A DNA stretch of 64,000 nucleotides from NCBI GenBank assembly GCA_964017045.1, contig OZ024794.1, positions 55,762,108 to 55,826,107 on the forward strand. The letters run 5' to 3'. This DNA comes from Omphiscola glabra (Eukaryota > Mollusca > Gastropoda > Lymnaeidae). The notes beneath the pieces were generated by a model, which was given only the letters and a program-made list of their open reading frames with translations, searched no databases and was not told the DNA's origin. Below are positions 1 to 11,491 of the stretch, piece by piece. Position 1 is the first letter of the stretch. Each line of letters starts with the position of its first letter. A program made the position numbers and the translations under genes.

Positions 1-562
1 AGCTGCTCTTCCATGTTCACTCACATTTCTGTCTCAGGGTTACTTCTGTCCTAATAGTTGTTACATTCAACATGGGGTAAAGCATATAGCAGCAGTTTGT
101 CAATACAGTCGTGGTTATATCAGCAGCTGGGTGTGATTTAGCCGATTGTTGTCATTATCATTAGTCAAGTGAAATTGCCAGTAATCAAAAGGTTATGGCA
201 TCTTATTTTTGATAGTTTTACCTTCTCACATGTACTTATATATTTGCAGTTGTTATATATTTGAGAAAAGACAGATTGTAAGAATGCACTAAGGATTCAG
301 TTTTACATACGAATTTCATCTGACAATGATCACATATTCATTAATTTTGAACATATTCTTGATTGGAATGGGGGCTTTGAACACTTTCCTGTTCCCACAA
401 AGCAGTCAAACATTTGCAGAATTTTAAAATATTTTTTATAATCTTTTGGTGGTAAAGATCTTCACAAGCAGGTGTCTAAGAAAAATACTTTCTATTGTAT
501 ACTGTTAAATCTATACATTCAGTGTTTGTCTGGGGGATGTTGAGAGTTAGAAAAACTACAAG
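1..562. other. AT-rich DNA, no feature seen
   Basis: No exon-like frame or transposon terminus was recognised here. It could be UTR or intergenic sequence. Confidence 0.5.
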
Positions 563-1634
563 CTGTATACTGTATGTCAAACTGTATACTGTATGTCAAA
601 CTTTATACTGTATGTCAAACTGTATACTGTATGTCAAACTGTATACTGTATGTCAAAATGTATACTGTATGTCAAACTTTATACTGTATGTCAAACTGTA
701 TACTGTATGTCAAACTGTATACTGTATGTCAAACTTTATACTGTATGTCAAACTGTATACTGTATGTCAAACTGTATACTGTATGTCAAAATGTATACTG
801 TATGTCAAACTTTATACTGTATGTCAAACTGTATACTGTATGTCAAACTGTATACTGTATGTCAAACTGTATACTGTATGTCAAACTTTATACTGTATGT
901 CAAACTGTATACTGTATGTCAAACTTTATACTGTATGTCAAACTTTATACTGTATGTCAAACTGTATACTGTATGTCAAACTGTATACTGTATGTCAAAC
1001 TTTATACTGTATGTCAAACTTTATACTGTATGTCAAACTTTATACTGTATGTCAAACTGTATACTGTATGTCAAACTGTATACTGTATGTCAAACTGTAT
1101 ACTGTATGTCAAACTGTATACTGTATTTCAAACTGTATACTGTATGTCAAACTGTATACTGTATTTCAAACTGTATACTGTATGTCAAACTGTATACTGT
1201 ATGTCAAACTGTATACTGTATGTCAAACTGTATACTGTATGTCAAACTGTATACTGTATGTCAAACTGTATACTGTATGTCAAACTGTATACTGTATGTC
1301 AAACTGTATACTGTATGTCAAACTGTATACTGTATGTCAAACTGTATACTGTATGTCAAACTGTATACTGTATTTCAAACTGTATACTGTATTTCAAACT
1401 GTATACTGTATGTCAAACTGTATACTGTATTTCAAACTGTATACTGTATGTCAAACTGTATACTGTATGTCAAACTGTATACTGTATGTCAAACTGTATA
1501 CTGTATGTCAAACTGTACACTGTATGTCAAACTGTATACTGTATGTCAAACTGTATACTGTATGTCAAACTGTATACTGTATGTCAAACTGTATACTGTA
1601 TGTCAAACTGTATACTGTATGTCAAACTTTATAC
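563..1634 (+). repeat. 19-bp minisatellite, about 56 copies
   Basis: The unit ctgtatactgtatgtcaaa is repeated head to tail with three common variants: cttt for ctgt, aaatg for aactg, and gtattt for gtatgt. Because 19 is not a multiple of three and the unit has no stop in any phase, all three plus-strand frames stay open (403, 357 and 358 codons). These frames are a by-product of the array. Confidence 0.97.
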
Positions 1635-3279
1635 TTGCCAACTTTAAAAAAAGCGGTTCTCACGTCTAGCCAGATTTTTGTTATTGCTTGCTGCCAAGTG
1701 CCTTAATTTTGTCTCCATTGATACTGCCAGAATCTAGTTAAGTTTAAACCCTGTGACACTAAGTCTGAATAAGCAATACCTAATTCTTTGTTCAAACGTA
1801 CAATGCATCAGACTACTTATAGGATCAATGTATTTCCAGTTATTTGTCGTGTTCCAAGGCAATGTTTCTAAGGAATTTTGACCATTAATGTTTGTTAGAA
1901 AAGGACAGATATAAACGATTTGATGAAAACAATTAACATGCTGTTTATCTTATTTTTTTAAAAAAAAAGTTCATTTTCTACTGACAGTAACAGTAAAATC
2001 ATTGTGTTTTTGTCCCTGAATTTTTTTGAATCCTGTTATTTGTGGGACTACTATTGAATCATTCCATGGTATGCCCTCTATCATCAGTGTGTCAATAGGA
2101 GACAGCAGTAGAATTGTAATCATTTGCTTACTATAAGGCAATACCCAGCCACAACGTTAAAACTGTTGTACTCGGCAACACTACTGCCACAACTTTGTCC
2201 TCAATATAATAATACTTAATAATTTATAATATATCTCATGTTTCCTTGGATCCTAAATTTCTGATGTTTCACTTAAACCCTTGAAATGCTCTGTGACACA
2301 GTTCTGCTCTCTTCAGTTGAATGTCAAGCCAAACACTATGAAATTAGATGTGTGTTTAGGGTACAACTTAATATGGGGTTGAGAGTTTGTGATGTCAAAA
2401 ACTATTAAGAAAATAATAAAGTTACTTTTTTAATTTGTTTCAATATTGTAAAAAAAGGAGTGGTGGGAGGTACCAAAATGTAGAAAAGAATATTTCAATA
2501 AATATTTTTCTCATTCATCTGTGTTCCGTTGTCATTAAATAGTTCTGCATGCAATATCAGTATATCACGATGTTGAAAAAATGCGTTTGTAAAACACTAT
2601 GATGCTCGCACAGGCAGCTTATGTTTTCCCTATGGTGTGGCACTTAGGGTATGGTCGAATCTGGGAATACCTACAATTTAAATTCAACCAAAAAAGTAAA
2701 ATGGTTTCCGATTATTACAGAGAGCTAAAATTTCGTAGACATGTTAGTCTTCTGGTACAAGTTAGTCGTGTGGTACAAGTTAGTCTTGTCGTACAAGTTT
2801 GTCTTGTGGTACGTTTTAACTTTCGGACATTTCCTTAGTTTAAAACATTTCTAACATAAATTATTGCTGTATTTTGTGTGATTATCACTAAGCACAGTAT
2901 GCCCCGAAACACTGAAACTCACGCGTCTTGAACACGTACGTGGGTTTGTCAACGGTGCGTAGCTCCAGTCATCACGTGTTCACAGACGTCTCAAAGAAGA
3001 TATAAAATGTTAGGCAGTTGTAGTTAGAAATGGGTCACTCAACCGAAGATAAAATACTCATACCACTATTTTTGCTCTTAACGTAAGTTGTTGGGGATGA
3101 GGATCGATTGTTAAACATTTTGCAGAACATTTGCGACATAGATTTAATGAGATGGCACCGATTAACAAATGTGTGCCTTCTATTGTTACGAAATTTGACC
3201 CCTTGAAGTGTACCGGGAAAGGGAAGTCTGGTTGACCGCAGAACTGTTTTAAATGAGAATGATGCATTGCACACTGAAG
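1635..3279. other. AT-rich noncoding DNA
   Basis: No coding or transposon sequence was recognised apart from a short ~21-bp repeat (about 3.5 copies, 2744-2815) and a possible polyadenylation signal at 2497. Confidence 0.5.
2497..2502 (+). promoter_or_regulatory. Possible polyadenylation signal
   Basis: AATAAA is followed 17-32 bases later by a GT-rich stretch (tgtgttccgttgtc), the usual arrangement of a 3' end. If real, 1-2520 would be the long 3' UTR of a plus-strand gene starting outside the window. There is no coding support. Confidence 0.25.
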
Positions 3280-3472
3280 CAGTGGCGTAGCGAGCTTAAC
3301 TTGCGCCCGGGGCACAATACCTTTTTAGCGCCCCCCCAATACCTTTTTAGCGGCCCCCCTATTCGAAAACCATACAATATTATAGTAAAATATACCATTT
3401 GGCGCCCCTTTGTGAGTAGCGCCCGGGGCATGATCCCCCCCCCCTTGCCCCCCCCCCCTCACTACGCCACTG
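3280..3472 (+). mobile_element. hAT-type MITE, copy 1
   Basis: The 193-bp element has terminal inverted repeats CAGTGGCGTAGCGAG / CTCACTACGCCACTG. It is flanked by an 8-bp target duplication, CACTGAAG / CATTGAAG, with one mismatch. It contains two adjacent copies of a segment with aatacctttttagcg and has expanded C runs. Terminus style and 8-bp duplication are those of hAT transposons. No transposase is encoded. Confidence 0.9.
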
Positions 3473-5707
3473 CATTGAAGTACTTACTCCATTCGCCATC
3501 CAAAGTCTAAGAAGACAGTTCTTGAAACTAAACATAAGCGGAAACCTCGTTCGTCGATTGTTTGGGGAGATAGGAGCACTTTGGTACCGGACACAGGTTG
3601 CACAACGCTTGTATTTGGGTCAGACTGGCGTGTAGCGTGGAACATTTCTGCCCATTGTGCATGAGCATTCAATATTTTTAAGATTGCTCAGTCTCCGACG
3701 AAAGCCAATTTCACTTAAAAGTCTGTCAAAGGAGGAGACAAATAAAAGTTCAAAGACTCTAACCATCGTTGAGTTGTCGGATTGGTGCAGTAAGAGAGAC
3801 AGGGTGAACAAGGTTATCATCCAGATAAAATATATTAGAGAAAAGAGACGACCAATACTGCATTTTTTAGTATCAAACAAATCCACTAACATTGACTGCA
3901 TTATCTAAGTTGTAAAATCAATTTGTTTCAAATCAGAAAATCTTTCTTTTAAATTTTAAATCAGCCGATAGAATTTTCAGATGATCGGCAATAACAAATA
4001 TAGCGGTATCAGTCACTTCACATTTTTGGAGCCAATGAAACGTTTTAAAAATTTTTGTTGTAAATATTTTTCTGACTTAATTCAATGTATAAATAAATAA
4101 AGAATAATAAAATAAAATTATTAATAAAAAAAAATAAATAAATGTAATAAAACCAAATATCTTCGCTTTTGCATCGACAAGAGTTTTTTTTTTTCCCTTG
4201 AAGTTGGCTATTTAATATATTTCGTTTTTCAAAGATATCGGCTAAATAACTCATAAATGCTTTACCATCAACTGTTAAAAGATATTTCTTATCATGTTTG
4301 TCACTTTAAAAAATCGCAAGAGTATCAAATAGTTCCATAAATCTTTTTTAAGCAATGCCCCTTCGCAAGCCATCTTATTTCCGTGTGATGACTAACACCG
4401 CAGCTGGGAGAGAAAATAGCTCGCCAAGGAGCAGTTCCCTCAAAGACTGCATATTTGGAATCCTCGGTGAGGGTCGCCACGTTCCCTCACATCATGTCCA
4501 TATACGGCAATTGTAATCATGTCCCGACCTGTTTCTGCTTTATTTTCAACTGCGATGGTAGGAAACCACACATCCGTGCTCTTTCTAACGCTGTTTCCGT
4601 GCGTTACCTCTGCCTTTCAGCACAGGTCCCCTACACGGTGGTCCTTTACCCTGGGTAACGTTTCAGGGGGTTTGTGGCAAACGCCATTTTTGTGACGGAC
4701 ATGCCGACTAGAGCCCCGGAGCCCCGGGGGGGGGGGCAACAGTGAACTACTTTTTTTCAAATATATATGTACAATACTTGTGATTTGAAATACAGTGCTG
4801 CAGTAATATTTTGTAGTTTTTTTTACTTGTGTTTCTTTCTAATTTCTAGTTACTCATTAAAAGAGTTAATGCAGGTTATAGACTATAGGCAACATTGATA
4901 TTTTTAGATTTAATTCTGAACTGAAAAAAAACCTGGTTCGGTAGGACTCGAGAATGCGGATAAAGGGCCGCCCATAAAGTACATCGCCCACCTAATGGGT
5001 AAGGGGTTGAAGAAAGGTGACAGTTAGTTACCGGGTAAAGAGTGGGGTGGGGGGAGGGGGGCGCGGGGTTAAATATAATTTGTGACGTCATATATTAAAT
5101 ATCATTTTACCAATAACCATCAATGCAAGTGAAAATTAAAACGTAAAATTAAAAAAAAAAAATTAACTTCTAAAAACAAGACATTGAGATTGTACAACCT
5201 TTTCTTGTCCACTGCAATAAAATCGAACTTGAAATTTGTTTCACAAATTTGAATATTCGAACTACAAAAAAATGGCTACTATCGAATACAACATTTGTAA
5301 GCAAATCATAGTATATTATAAATGATCGCGTTTTTTTAATGACCACTCCAAATTCTACCGGTTGCTAGGCAACTAACATGTCAACCGGGTGGCTATGCTA
5401 ATAATATGCTAAGAATGATGGGATTGCTTCTGTATATTGTCAGCAAACAATATACTGCAACACATTAAAAAATACACGCGAAAATGAGACTCGGTGGCAC
5501 CTTTTTTTTTTGGTGCAGCGAGTGGCACGTGGTCACAGAAAGCTGAAATCCAAGTAAAAAAAATACTGCAGTGTGAAGGGACCTTGAGGGAAACAAATCA
5601 AGTCGTAAACTATTACTTATACGGTTATCATCAAAGGGAGGAATTCGAGAGACAGACATCTTTTGATGACATCAAGGATGAATAGAATAAGACAGTACAC
5701 TGTCAGC
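3473..5707. other. Noncoding DNA between MITEs
   Basis: Mostly AT-rich. A segment at 4465-4600 resembles a dispersed repeat also seen at 21905-22020 (minus) and 53260-53345. No exon or complete element was recognised. Confidence 0.45.
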
Positions 5708-5890
5708 CAGTGGCGTTGCGAGCTTAACTCGCGCCCGGGGCACAATACCTTTTTAGCGCCCCCAATACCTTTTTAGCGCCCCCCATTCGAAAACCATACA
5801 ATATTATAGTAAAATATACCATTAGGCGCCCCTTTGTGAGTAGCGCCCGGGGCATGATGCACCCCCTTACCCCCCCTCACTACGCCACTG
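5708..5890 (+). mobile_element. hAT-type MITE, copy 2
   Basis: This 183-bp element is the same family and orientation as 3280-3472, with CAGTGGCGT...ACGCCACTG ends. It has a perfect 8-bp target duplication CTGTCAGC on both sides. Clean flanks suggest a fairly recent insertion. Confidence 0.95.
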
Positions 5891-7338
5891 CTGTCAGCTC
5901 ATTGGGTGAATAAAATAAGCGACCACAAAATGTGAAACAAAAAAACACAATTTTTTTTTTCATTTCTCTGTATTGATATTTAAATTTAAGAAATAAATGT
6001 TGACTTGAAATCAAAGTGTCGGATATGGATAATTTGCTGATGGAGGGGGGAGGGGGCAGTGGCTTACCTTAACCAAAACTCCCAACTGTGCACCCCGCCC
6101 TAAATCACATATATTATATAATAATATACTTATTAAAAAAAACAACATGTGTTTCCCGGGGTGGTCACTCCGATCACAAGCCCATATGTACGCTACTGGG
6201 GGGGGGGGGCGGAAAGGAAAAGGGGGGGGGGGCAAATGTTCTGACTGTCTAGCGGCCTTCGCAGGTCTTTATCAGGCACTGAACGTCGCCGCCTCTGTTT
6301 GGGCAGACGTCAAAGGCAAAACAGTTTCTTCATTATTATGGCTTCGGTTTCAATAAAACCTTGGCTTGAACTCCAGCATAAGACACATCGATTGTTCTCT
6401 ATATTGGAGATGAAGGAAGACGAACTCTACGTAATAATAATAATAGAATTGTTCAGGAGACGTTTTCGAAATTATTGACCTTGCTGGCAAGACTTTTACG
6501 GTGATTGAAACACAATACGCTGACTTGCATTCAGGTGCTATCACTTTAATTTGTGCAGTCACCTCGGGTTGCCATCCGAACATACACCAATACAAAATCT
6601 GAACTATAGACCACATATAGACCACATCCGCCAACAATGTAATCGTTGAGCACCTTGAATATTTCAGAATTAGTTGTGTTTCTTGGTAGAGCAGCAAGCA
6701 GGCGTGCGAAAAAAGGGGTTGGGGGGGGGGGGGCGAAAGGGAACTCGGGCGCCAACATCATGGTTAAAAAAATCGGAACCCAATAGTGAATTAAACGATA
6801 AAATCTATTTACTTAAACAAAAAAAAACAACAAAAATAATTTTAAAAAGGCACCAAAATCGTATTTTTTTACTGGTCCGCCCTGGTGGACATTTTTTTAA
6901 TGTATTAAAGGGTGGTATCGTTTTTCCTCGGCATTGCACTGGCGCACCACAAAAAGAAAGACTATTTCATGTCGTCTTTATATTGAAAAATCAACAGCAG
7001 AAAACACAATCATGATTTGCCAAGTTGGCGACATATGTATTTCGCCCGTCTGTAAAGAAAAATCCATCTTCCATATCACTAGCCGGAACTGTTAATAGGT
7101 CAAGCTGTCATGTTTTTCAATACAGGCCCTTGGGGCCACTTTCTTTTCCGCTGGCTCACCCAACATTTCTCAGCAGACATCTTCAACACATCCCGTGAAG
7201 AGCGTCTCGCCGATTGTGTGTGCTTCGCTAACTTGAGAAATACGATGTGCCACCTTATCAGTGTTTCAACTCTGTCAGGCGCTAAACTTGATTATCATGA
7301 TATATACTCACATTGAGGTCGTTAATTAGCTTAAGCGT
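5891..7338. other. Anonymous noncoding DNA
   Basis: Homopolymer G runs (6198-6231, 6719-6733) and a 34-bp stretch at 6445-6478 related to the loop of the foldback at 9151. No exon recognised. Confidence 0.45.
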
Positions 7339-7504
7339 CAGTTCACACGATCGAATTTCGCGTCAACTTGTTGTATGAGCGCACTATTTTGGGCGTGGTT
7401 TCTTTTTGGGGGAATTTGATCAAATGGTAATTTGAAAGTTGTGACAAGGCTTCAAACACGAATTGCATCAAATGCTTGAAGGAAAATTTGATCGTGTGAA
7501 CCGA
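7339..7504. mobile_element. Candidate MITE with TTCACACGATC termini
   Basis: The ends are inverted copies of a sequence containing GTTCACACGATC and AAATT. They share motifs (cagttcacacg, aaatttgatcg) with the palindrome at 11223-11482. Flanks CTTAAGCGT and CTAAACGAT match at 6 of 9 positions, which would fit a decayed 9-bp target duplication. Confidence 0.45.
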
Positions 7505-7751
7505 CCCTAAACGATGAAATTTAGCTTATCTTTATGCTTGAATATGAATACGTGCTACTTTTATTTGGTTGAAATTACTTAACAAAAACAAAACACAAGT
7601 GGCCAGGCTGTGGAAGTAAAGAAAACAAATAAGATGTCAGGCATGACGTAGTTACCTTTTAAGAATGTTATTCGGGTAAAAAAAACACCCAAGTAATATT
7701 CTATAAAAGATAATAATTGATGGACTGCATTCAAGTTGTGTAAATGAAATA

Positions 7752-8530
7752 CAGTAGAAGTCCATTAGTCCGGCATCCAACAGTCCTGAATGCCCGATAG
7801 TCCGGCATCGCTCCGGAAAATTGTAAAAATTTTGGTTTTCTCCAAAAGTGTGTCTTTAAAGCAAATAAAAACGCTCGAGAGCTATTCGGAAGTTTTCGGG
7901 GTAGTTCGGGATCATCCGGAAGCGCTCGGTATTGTTTGGAAACAATTAGCGGCCGGCTAGTCTCAGCTGTCACAACAAATACAGGTGCAGTGCAGCACAG
8001 TTAATCAACAGTGTAGTAAACCCTCAGCCTACTCAAAATCTTGAAGAAAGTGACTCAGATGCCGAAACGGAAGAAAAGGAAAAAATCAGCTGGGCAGAAG
8101 CTGCAGAATCACTAAATAAGTTTATCTCTTTTGCTGAGGCTAGTACTGGCTACAGTGCTTCAGAAATTATTGATTTCCATATCATTAGAAATAAATTTTA
8201 TACTAAACGCCAAAAGTCAAGAAAACAAAAAGACATTCGTGACTTTTTTAAATCTAAGTGAAATATGTTTTACAGTACGTGTACATACATTATATGAAAT
8301 GTAAAATTAACTTTGTTGTATTTGCATACTGTATTTGTAGTTTAATTATTAACCTTATTGTTCTTATAATTACGATTTATGTATGTACATATGTAGTTAA
8401 AAAAACAAAGTACATTTGTTTTACGGCTAAGCCTACACTAAAAAGAAGGGGCACCGCCCGATAGACCGGAATTTTCGGTAGTCCGGCACCGAGCCGGTCC
8501 CGAACGTGCCGGATTATCGGACTTCTACTG
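7752..8530 (+). mobile_element. pogo/Tigger-like DNA transposon relic
   Basis: Terminal inverted repeats CAGTAGAAGTCC / GGACTTCTACTG flank 779 bp, with a TA dinucleotide on each side, the Tc1/mariner/pogo target duplication. It keeps only the 3' end of a transposase (see 7992-8261), so it is an internally deleted copy. Confidence 0.85.
7992..8261 (+). pseudogene. C-terminal fragment of a Tigger/jerky-type transposase
   Basis: The open frame ending in TGA at 8259-8261 contains an acidic stretch (EESDSDAETEEKEK), then SWAEAAESLNKFISFAE, YSASEIIDFHIIRNKF and a basic end with DIRDFFKSK. This layout is the typical C-terminal tail of Tigger/pogo transposases, where two helices precede a short basic end. 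The DNA-binding and DDE catalytic domains are absent. It sits inside matching inverted repeats, so it is the remnant of that transposon and not a host gene. Confidence 0.75.
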
Positions 8531-8539
8531 TATAAGAAC

Positions 8540-9140
8540 AAGGTATGCTAAACATGAATTCATAGACAGGACAAAAGATTTGGACGTTTCGGCTTAGAGA
8601 CTTCATCAGCAAACAAGACCAAAAAAAAAAAAAATGACAAGTAACAGAGCACAATAAAAAACTTTATGTTGCTCTCTGTTGAAGAGTAAAGAGAGTGGGG
8701 AAATTTTACCTTGTTCAATATCCCGAAGATGTTCTGTGAACCTATCTGCCAATCTTCTCCCAGTTTCGCCTATGTAACTAGAATGACATCTAAGTCATAC
8801 AATCACATATATCACATTACACATATCACATTACGACTAACGCATGTGAAACCCTCTTTGATGGTAAATGTGCCTTTAGGGAGGCTAACGTTTTTGTTTG
8901 GAGTGTATAGGGACACGTCCTACATCGGCTTCTTGAGCATGGTTTAGTCCCAATGTAAGACGAGTCAGCTCGAAGGCGACTATGAACCAGCAATTCACCT
9001 AGATTTTTATCCCCTCTGAAGACAATCAGTGGAGGGGATGAGAATATCCTTTTAGTGTCGGGGTCAGCAAGAAGTGTGGATCGATTCTTTATGAATATTT
9101 TTTTGGCTGTCAAATTGTGACGAGCCTGCAAATGGCTGCC
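8540..9140 (-). mobile_element. Penelope-like retroelement relic (3' part, GIY-YIG endonuclease)
   Basis: On the minus strand, 9131-8826 encodes FRGDKNLGELLVHSRLR, then KPCSRSRCRTC, the Cys-rich linker of Penelope-like elements. After a frameshift and a local duplication of catatcacatta, the next segment (about 8793-8690) reads SSYIGETGRRLADRFTEHLRD, the GIY-YIG endonuclease signature region. The reverse-transcriptase part is missing upstream, where a foldback begins at 9151. A hammerhead-ribozyme motif sits in the 3' part (8576-8614), as is known for this class. The copy is disrupted and cannot encode a working protein. Confidence 0.82.
8576..8614 (-). ncRNA. Hammerhead ribozyme motif of the Penelope element
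   Basis: Minus strand, 5' to 3': TTTG, CTGATGA, a 12-base stem-II region, GAAAC, GTC, then CAAA. TTTG and CAAA can pair as stem I around the core, and GAAAC-GTC gives the two-base-pair stem III known from Penelope-like hammerheads, which tend to work as dimers. All core positions are intact, but stem II (AGTC...AGCC) pairs weakly. Self-cleavage is predicted only. Confidence 0.65.
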
Positions 9141-9150
9141 CTACGCCGTT

Positions 9151-9289
9151 TTATCAATAAACGAGATATGATAAAGGTGTATGCCCAATGTATACATTAT
9201 AAAAATGTTCAGGAGATGTTATCGAAATTATTGATAAATAAATATATATTTACATTGGGCATACACCGGTATATCTCGTTTATTGATAA
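9151..9289. mobile_element. Foldback (hairpin) element
   Basis: Arms 9151-9192 and 9251-9289 are inverted copies (ttatcaataaacgagatat ... gtgtatgcccaatgta) differing mainly by a 3-base gap, around a ~58-base loop. Loop sequence caggagatgttatcgaaatt recurs at 6449-6474 in altered form, so it is a dispersed element and not an isolated palindrome. Confidence 0.75.
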
Positions 9290-10245
9290 GCGGGGTCGGG
9301 GAGCAATTATATATATATATATATTTATATATGTATAAAGTATACTATACTATTGTGGCGCCCCTGAGGCTGGCGCCCTTTCACCCACCCCTTCTTTTTT
9401 CTCATGGTCCTGGTTGGAATAGTCTTTTTGAGCCACTGCTTCTAGTACTAAAATTAATAATTACTTAAAGTGTGACTAAAAACAGCGAAATTTTAAAACA
9501 TCGTTCGCGAGCTGTCTTTCTATATTCTATTCACCCAATGTATTGTGAGGCAGGAAGTCTAACCAACGCATTTGAGTTTTTGTTTTTTCATTTTTGTCTC
9601 ATAACTCACGACTTTTAAAGTCTTTAATTATTTTTTTTAAGACTACATGAAAGCTATGGTTTTTGGATCCATTAAAAATAACTATTAACGTATATTTTAT
9701 TTTAAAAAAAATCCCAACTAGTTTAAACAAAAAGAACGGGGTTTTTTAAATTTAAAATTACGCGACGTCATGATTGTCTACCCTCGGGACATGTCTGTCT
9801 TTTCAGACTACTCATTTCAATTGTAATTACCGGCTAGATTTTTGTTTGTATCTTCAGGGTTGACTTAACGCAATAAAGAGAATCTGAGATCCCTGAACGC
9901 GACCAAGTGTCACTAATACGCTTATTGGGGAAGAAAAAAAGACAGTGAACTATTTTAGTTCACGAGGATCATAGCTAGAGCACGTACATATTTCAGCATT
10001 ATTTTATTCCCATAGAACAATTAGTTAATATTATGCATTACGTTAGATTTCATACGATACTCTAATTTACTTTATTAGATTGTGTGGTTTGTGTTCATGA
10101 ATAAGTTTAGCTGGAATGTCTGTCTCCATATGATATACAGTATACTGTTAGACCTCCAGTTAGAGAGATTCGATGGCATTTATCAGATTATTTAAAAATA
10201 GGTTTAGAATTAATCTTTGGCTTTAGTAACACAAGAGAGTTTAAT
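9290..10245. other. AT-rich noncoding DNA
   Basis: Nothing recognised beyond an (AT)n tract at 9309-9335. Confidence 0.45.
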
Positions 10246-10270
10246 CAGTGGCGTAGCAAGGGTTATTGCA
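10246..10270 (+). mobile_element. Isolated hAT terminus
   Basis: CAGTGGCGTAGCAAGGG matches the left ends of the hAT MITEs in this window, but no partner terminus was found before the 20-bp array that follows. Confidence 0.4.
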
Positions 10271-10369
10271 GCCTGGGGGCAGAGTTTGCCACCCCTTCCA
10301 CGAAAAGTTACACCCCTCTGCTGAAGTGTGCGTGGGTAACTCAAATGCAGTGTTTGTGATCGCCTCTAC

Positions 10370-10680
10370 TGGAGTGTTTGTGGTCAACTCTGAGTGTTTG
10401 TGGTCAACTCTGAGTGTTTGTGGTCAACTCTGAGTGTTTGTGGTCAACTCTGAGTGTTTGTGGTCAAATCTGAGTGTTTGTGGTCAATTCTGAGTGTTTG
10501 TGGTCAACTCTGAGTGTTTGTGGTCAACTCTGAGTCTTTGTGGTCAACTCTGAGAGTTTGTTTTCGACTCTGAGTGTTTGTGGTCAACTCTGAAAGTTTG
10601 TTTTCGACTTTACTAGAGTGTTTGTGTCAACTATAAGTGTTTGTGGTCAACTCTGAGTGTTTGTGGTCCAGTCTAATGGA
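10370..10680 (+). repeat. 20-bp minisatellite, about 15 copies
   Basis: The unit gagtgtttgtggtcaactct repeats with substitutions. Later units are more diverged (gagagtttgttttcgact). Confidence 0.93.
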
Positions 10681-10946
10681 ATGTTTGTTGTTGACTGATT
10701 AGAAGCCAGCCCTTTGTTTGCCGAGCTCCGCTATGACAAATTGTTCTTAGATCCAAATCAGCTACAAGCTGAGGAAAAATATTGAATATAAGGTTTGCAC
10801 CGATCAATCTGCGGATATCGGAAGAAGTCTATTCGGCCATTTTCTTGATTTATTGGTAATCTGTCCATTATGAGTAAATTAGTCACATGGCTCTTTTTTC
10901 TTTAACCGCATGCTTAAATTATTTAAAAAAAATTTTGATGTGCAGT

Positions 10947-11128
10947 CAGTGGCGTAGTGAGGGGAGCAAGGGGGCATCATGCCCCGGGCGCTACTCACAA
11001 AGGGGCGCCAAATGGTATATTTTACTATAATATTGTATGGTTTTCGAATAGGGGGGCGCTAAAAAGGTATTGGGGGGCGCTAAAAAGGTATTGTGCCCCG
11101 GGCGCGAGTTAAGCTCGCTACGCCATTG
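10947..11128 (-). mobile_element. hAT-type MITE, copy 3
   Basis: This copy is inverted relative to 3280 and 5708. It is 182 bp with CAGTGGCGTAG...CGCCATTG ends and a perfect 8-bp target duplication TGTGCAGT. Confidence 0.95.
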
Positions 11129-11222
11129 TGTGCAGTCTATTGTTTGATGCTCATACGACGCGGATACCAAACACATTTCCTATTTTTTCCCCGACCCGCC
11201 AAAATCTCAATATCTTAAAAGG

Positions 11223-11482
11223 CGTATCCGGAAATTTGATCGAAAGAAATTTCGTTTACGGAAAATTGATCGACGGAAATTTGGTGGAATCTTTTTTTCA
11301 GTTCACACGTTACAACAAATCTCTTTTTTTAACGCATTATTTCGTTTGACTATTTAGTATAGTGCGTTCAAAAAGAAATATGAAGAAAATTTCAACGTGT
11401 GAACTGAAAAAAAGATTCGACCAAATTTCCGTTGATCAATTTTCCGTCGAGGAAATTTCTTTCGATCAAATTTCCGGTAACC
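11223..11482. mobile_element. Mutator-like palindromic MITE with 9-bp target duplication
   Basis: Two ~90-bp inverted arms (about 11223-11315 and 11393-11482) share blocks such as ccggaaatttgatcgaaag and cagttcacacgtt around an ~80-bp spacer. The same 9 bases, CTTAAAAGG, flank both ends (11214-11222 and 11483-11491). Long inverted repeats with 9-bp duplications are the hallmark of Mutator-like elements. No transposase is present. Confidence 0.8.
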
Positions 11483-11491
11483 CTTAAAAGG

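Noticed and set aside
563..1634. CRISPR-like regular array
   Set aside because: There are no unique spacers; units are contiguous, and the genome is eukaryotic.
495..1706. Three overlapping open frames of about 360-400 codons
   Set aside because: They are three phases of one 19-bp array; no unique coding sequence or start context.
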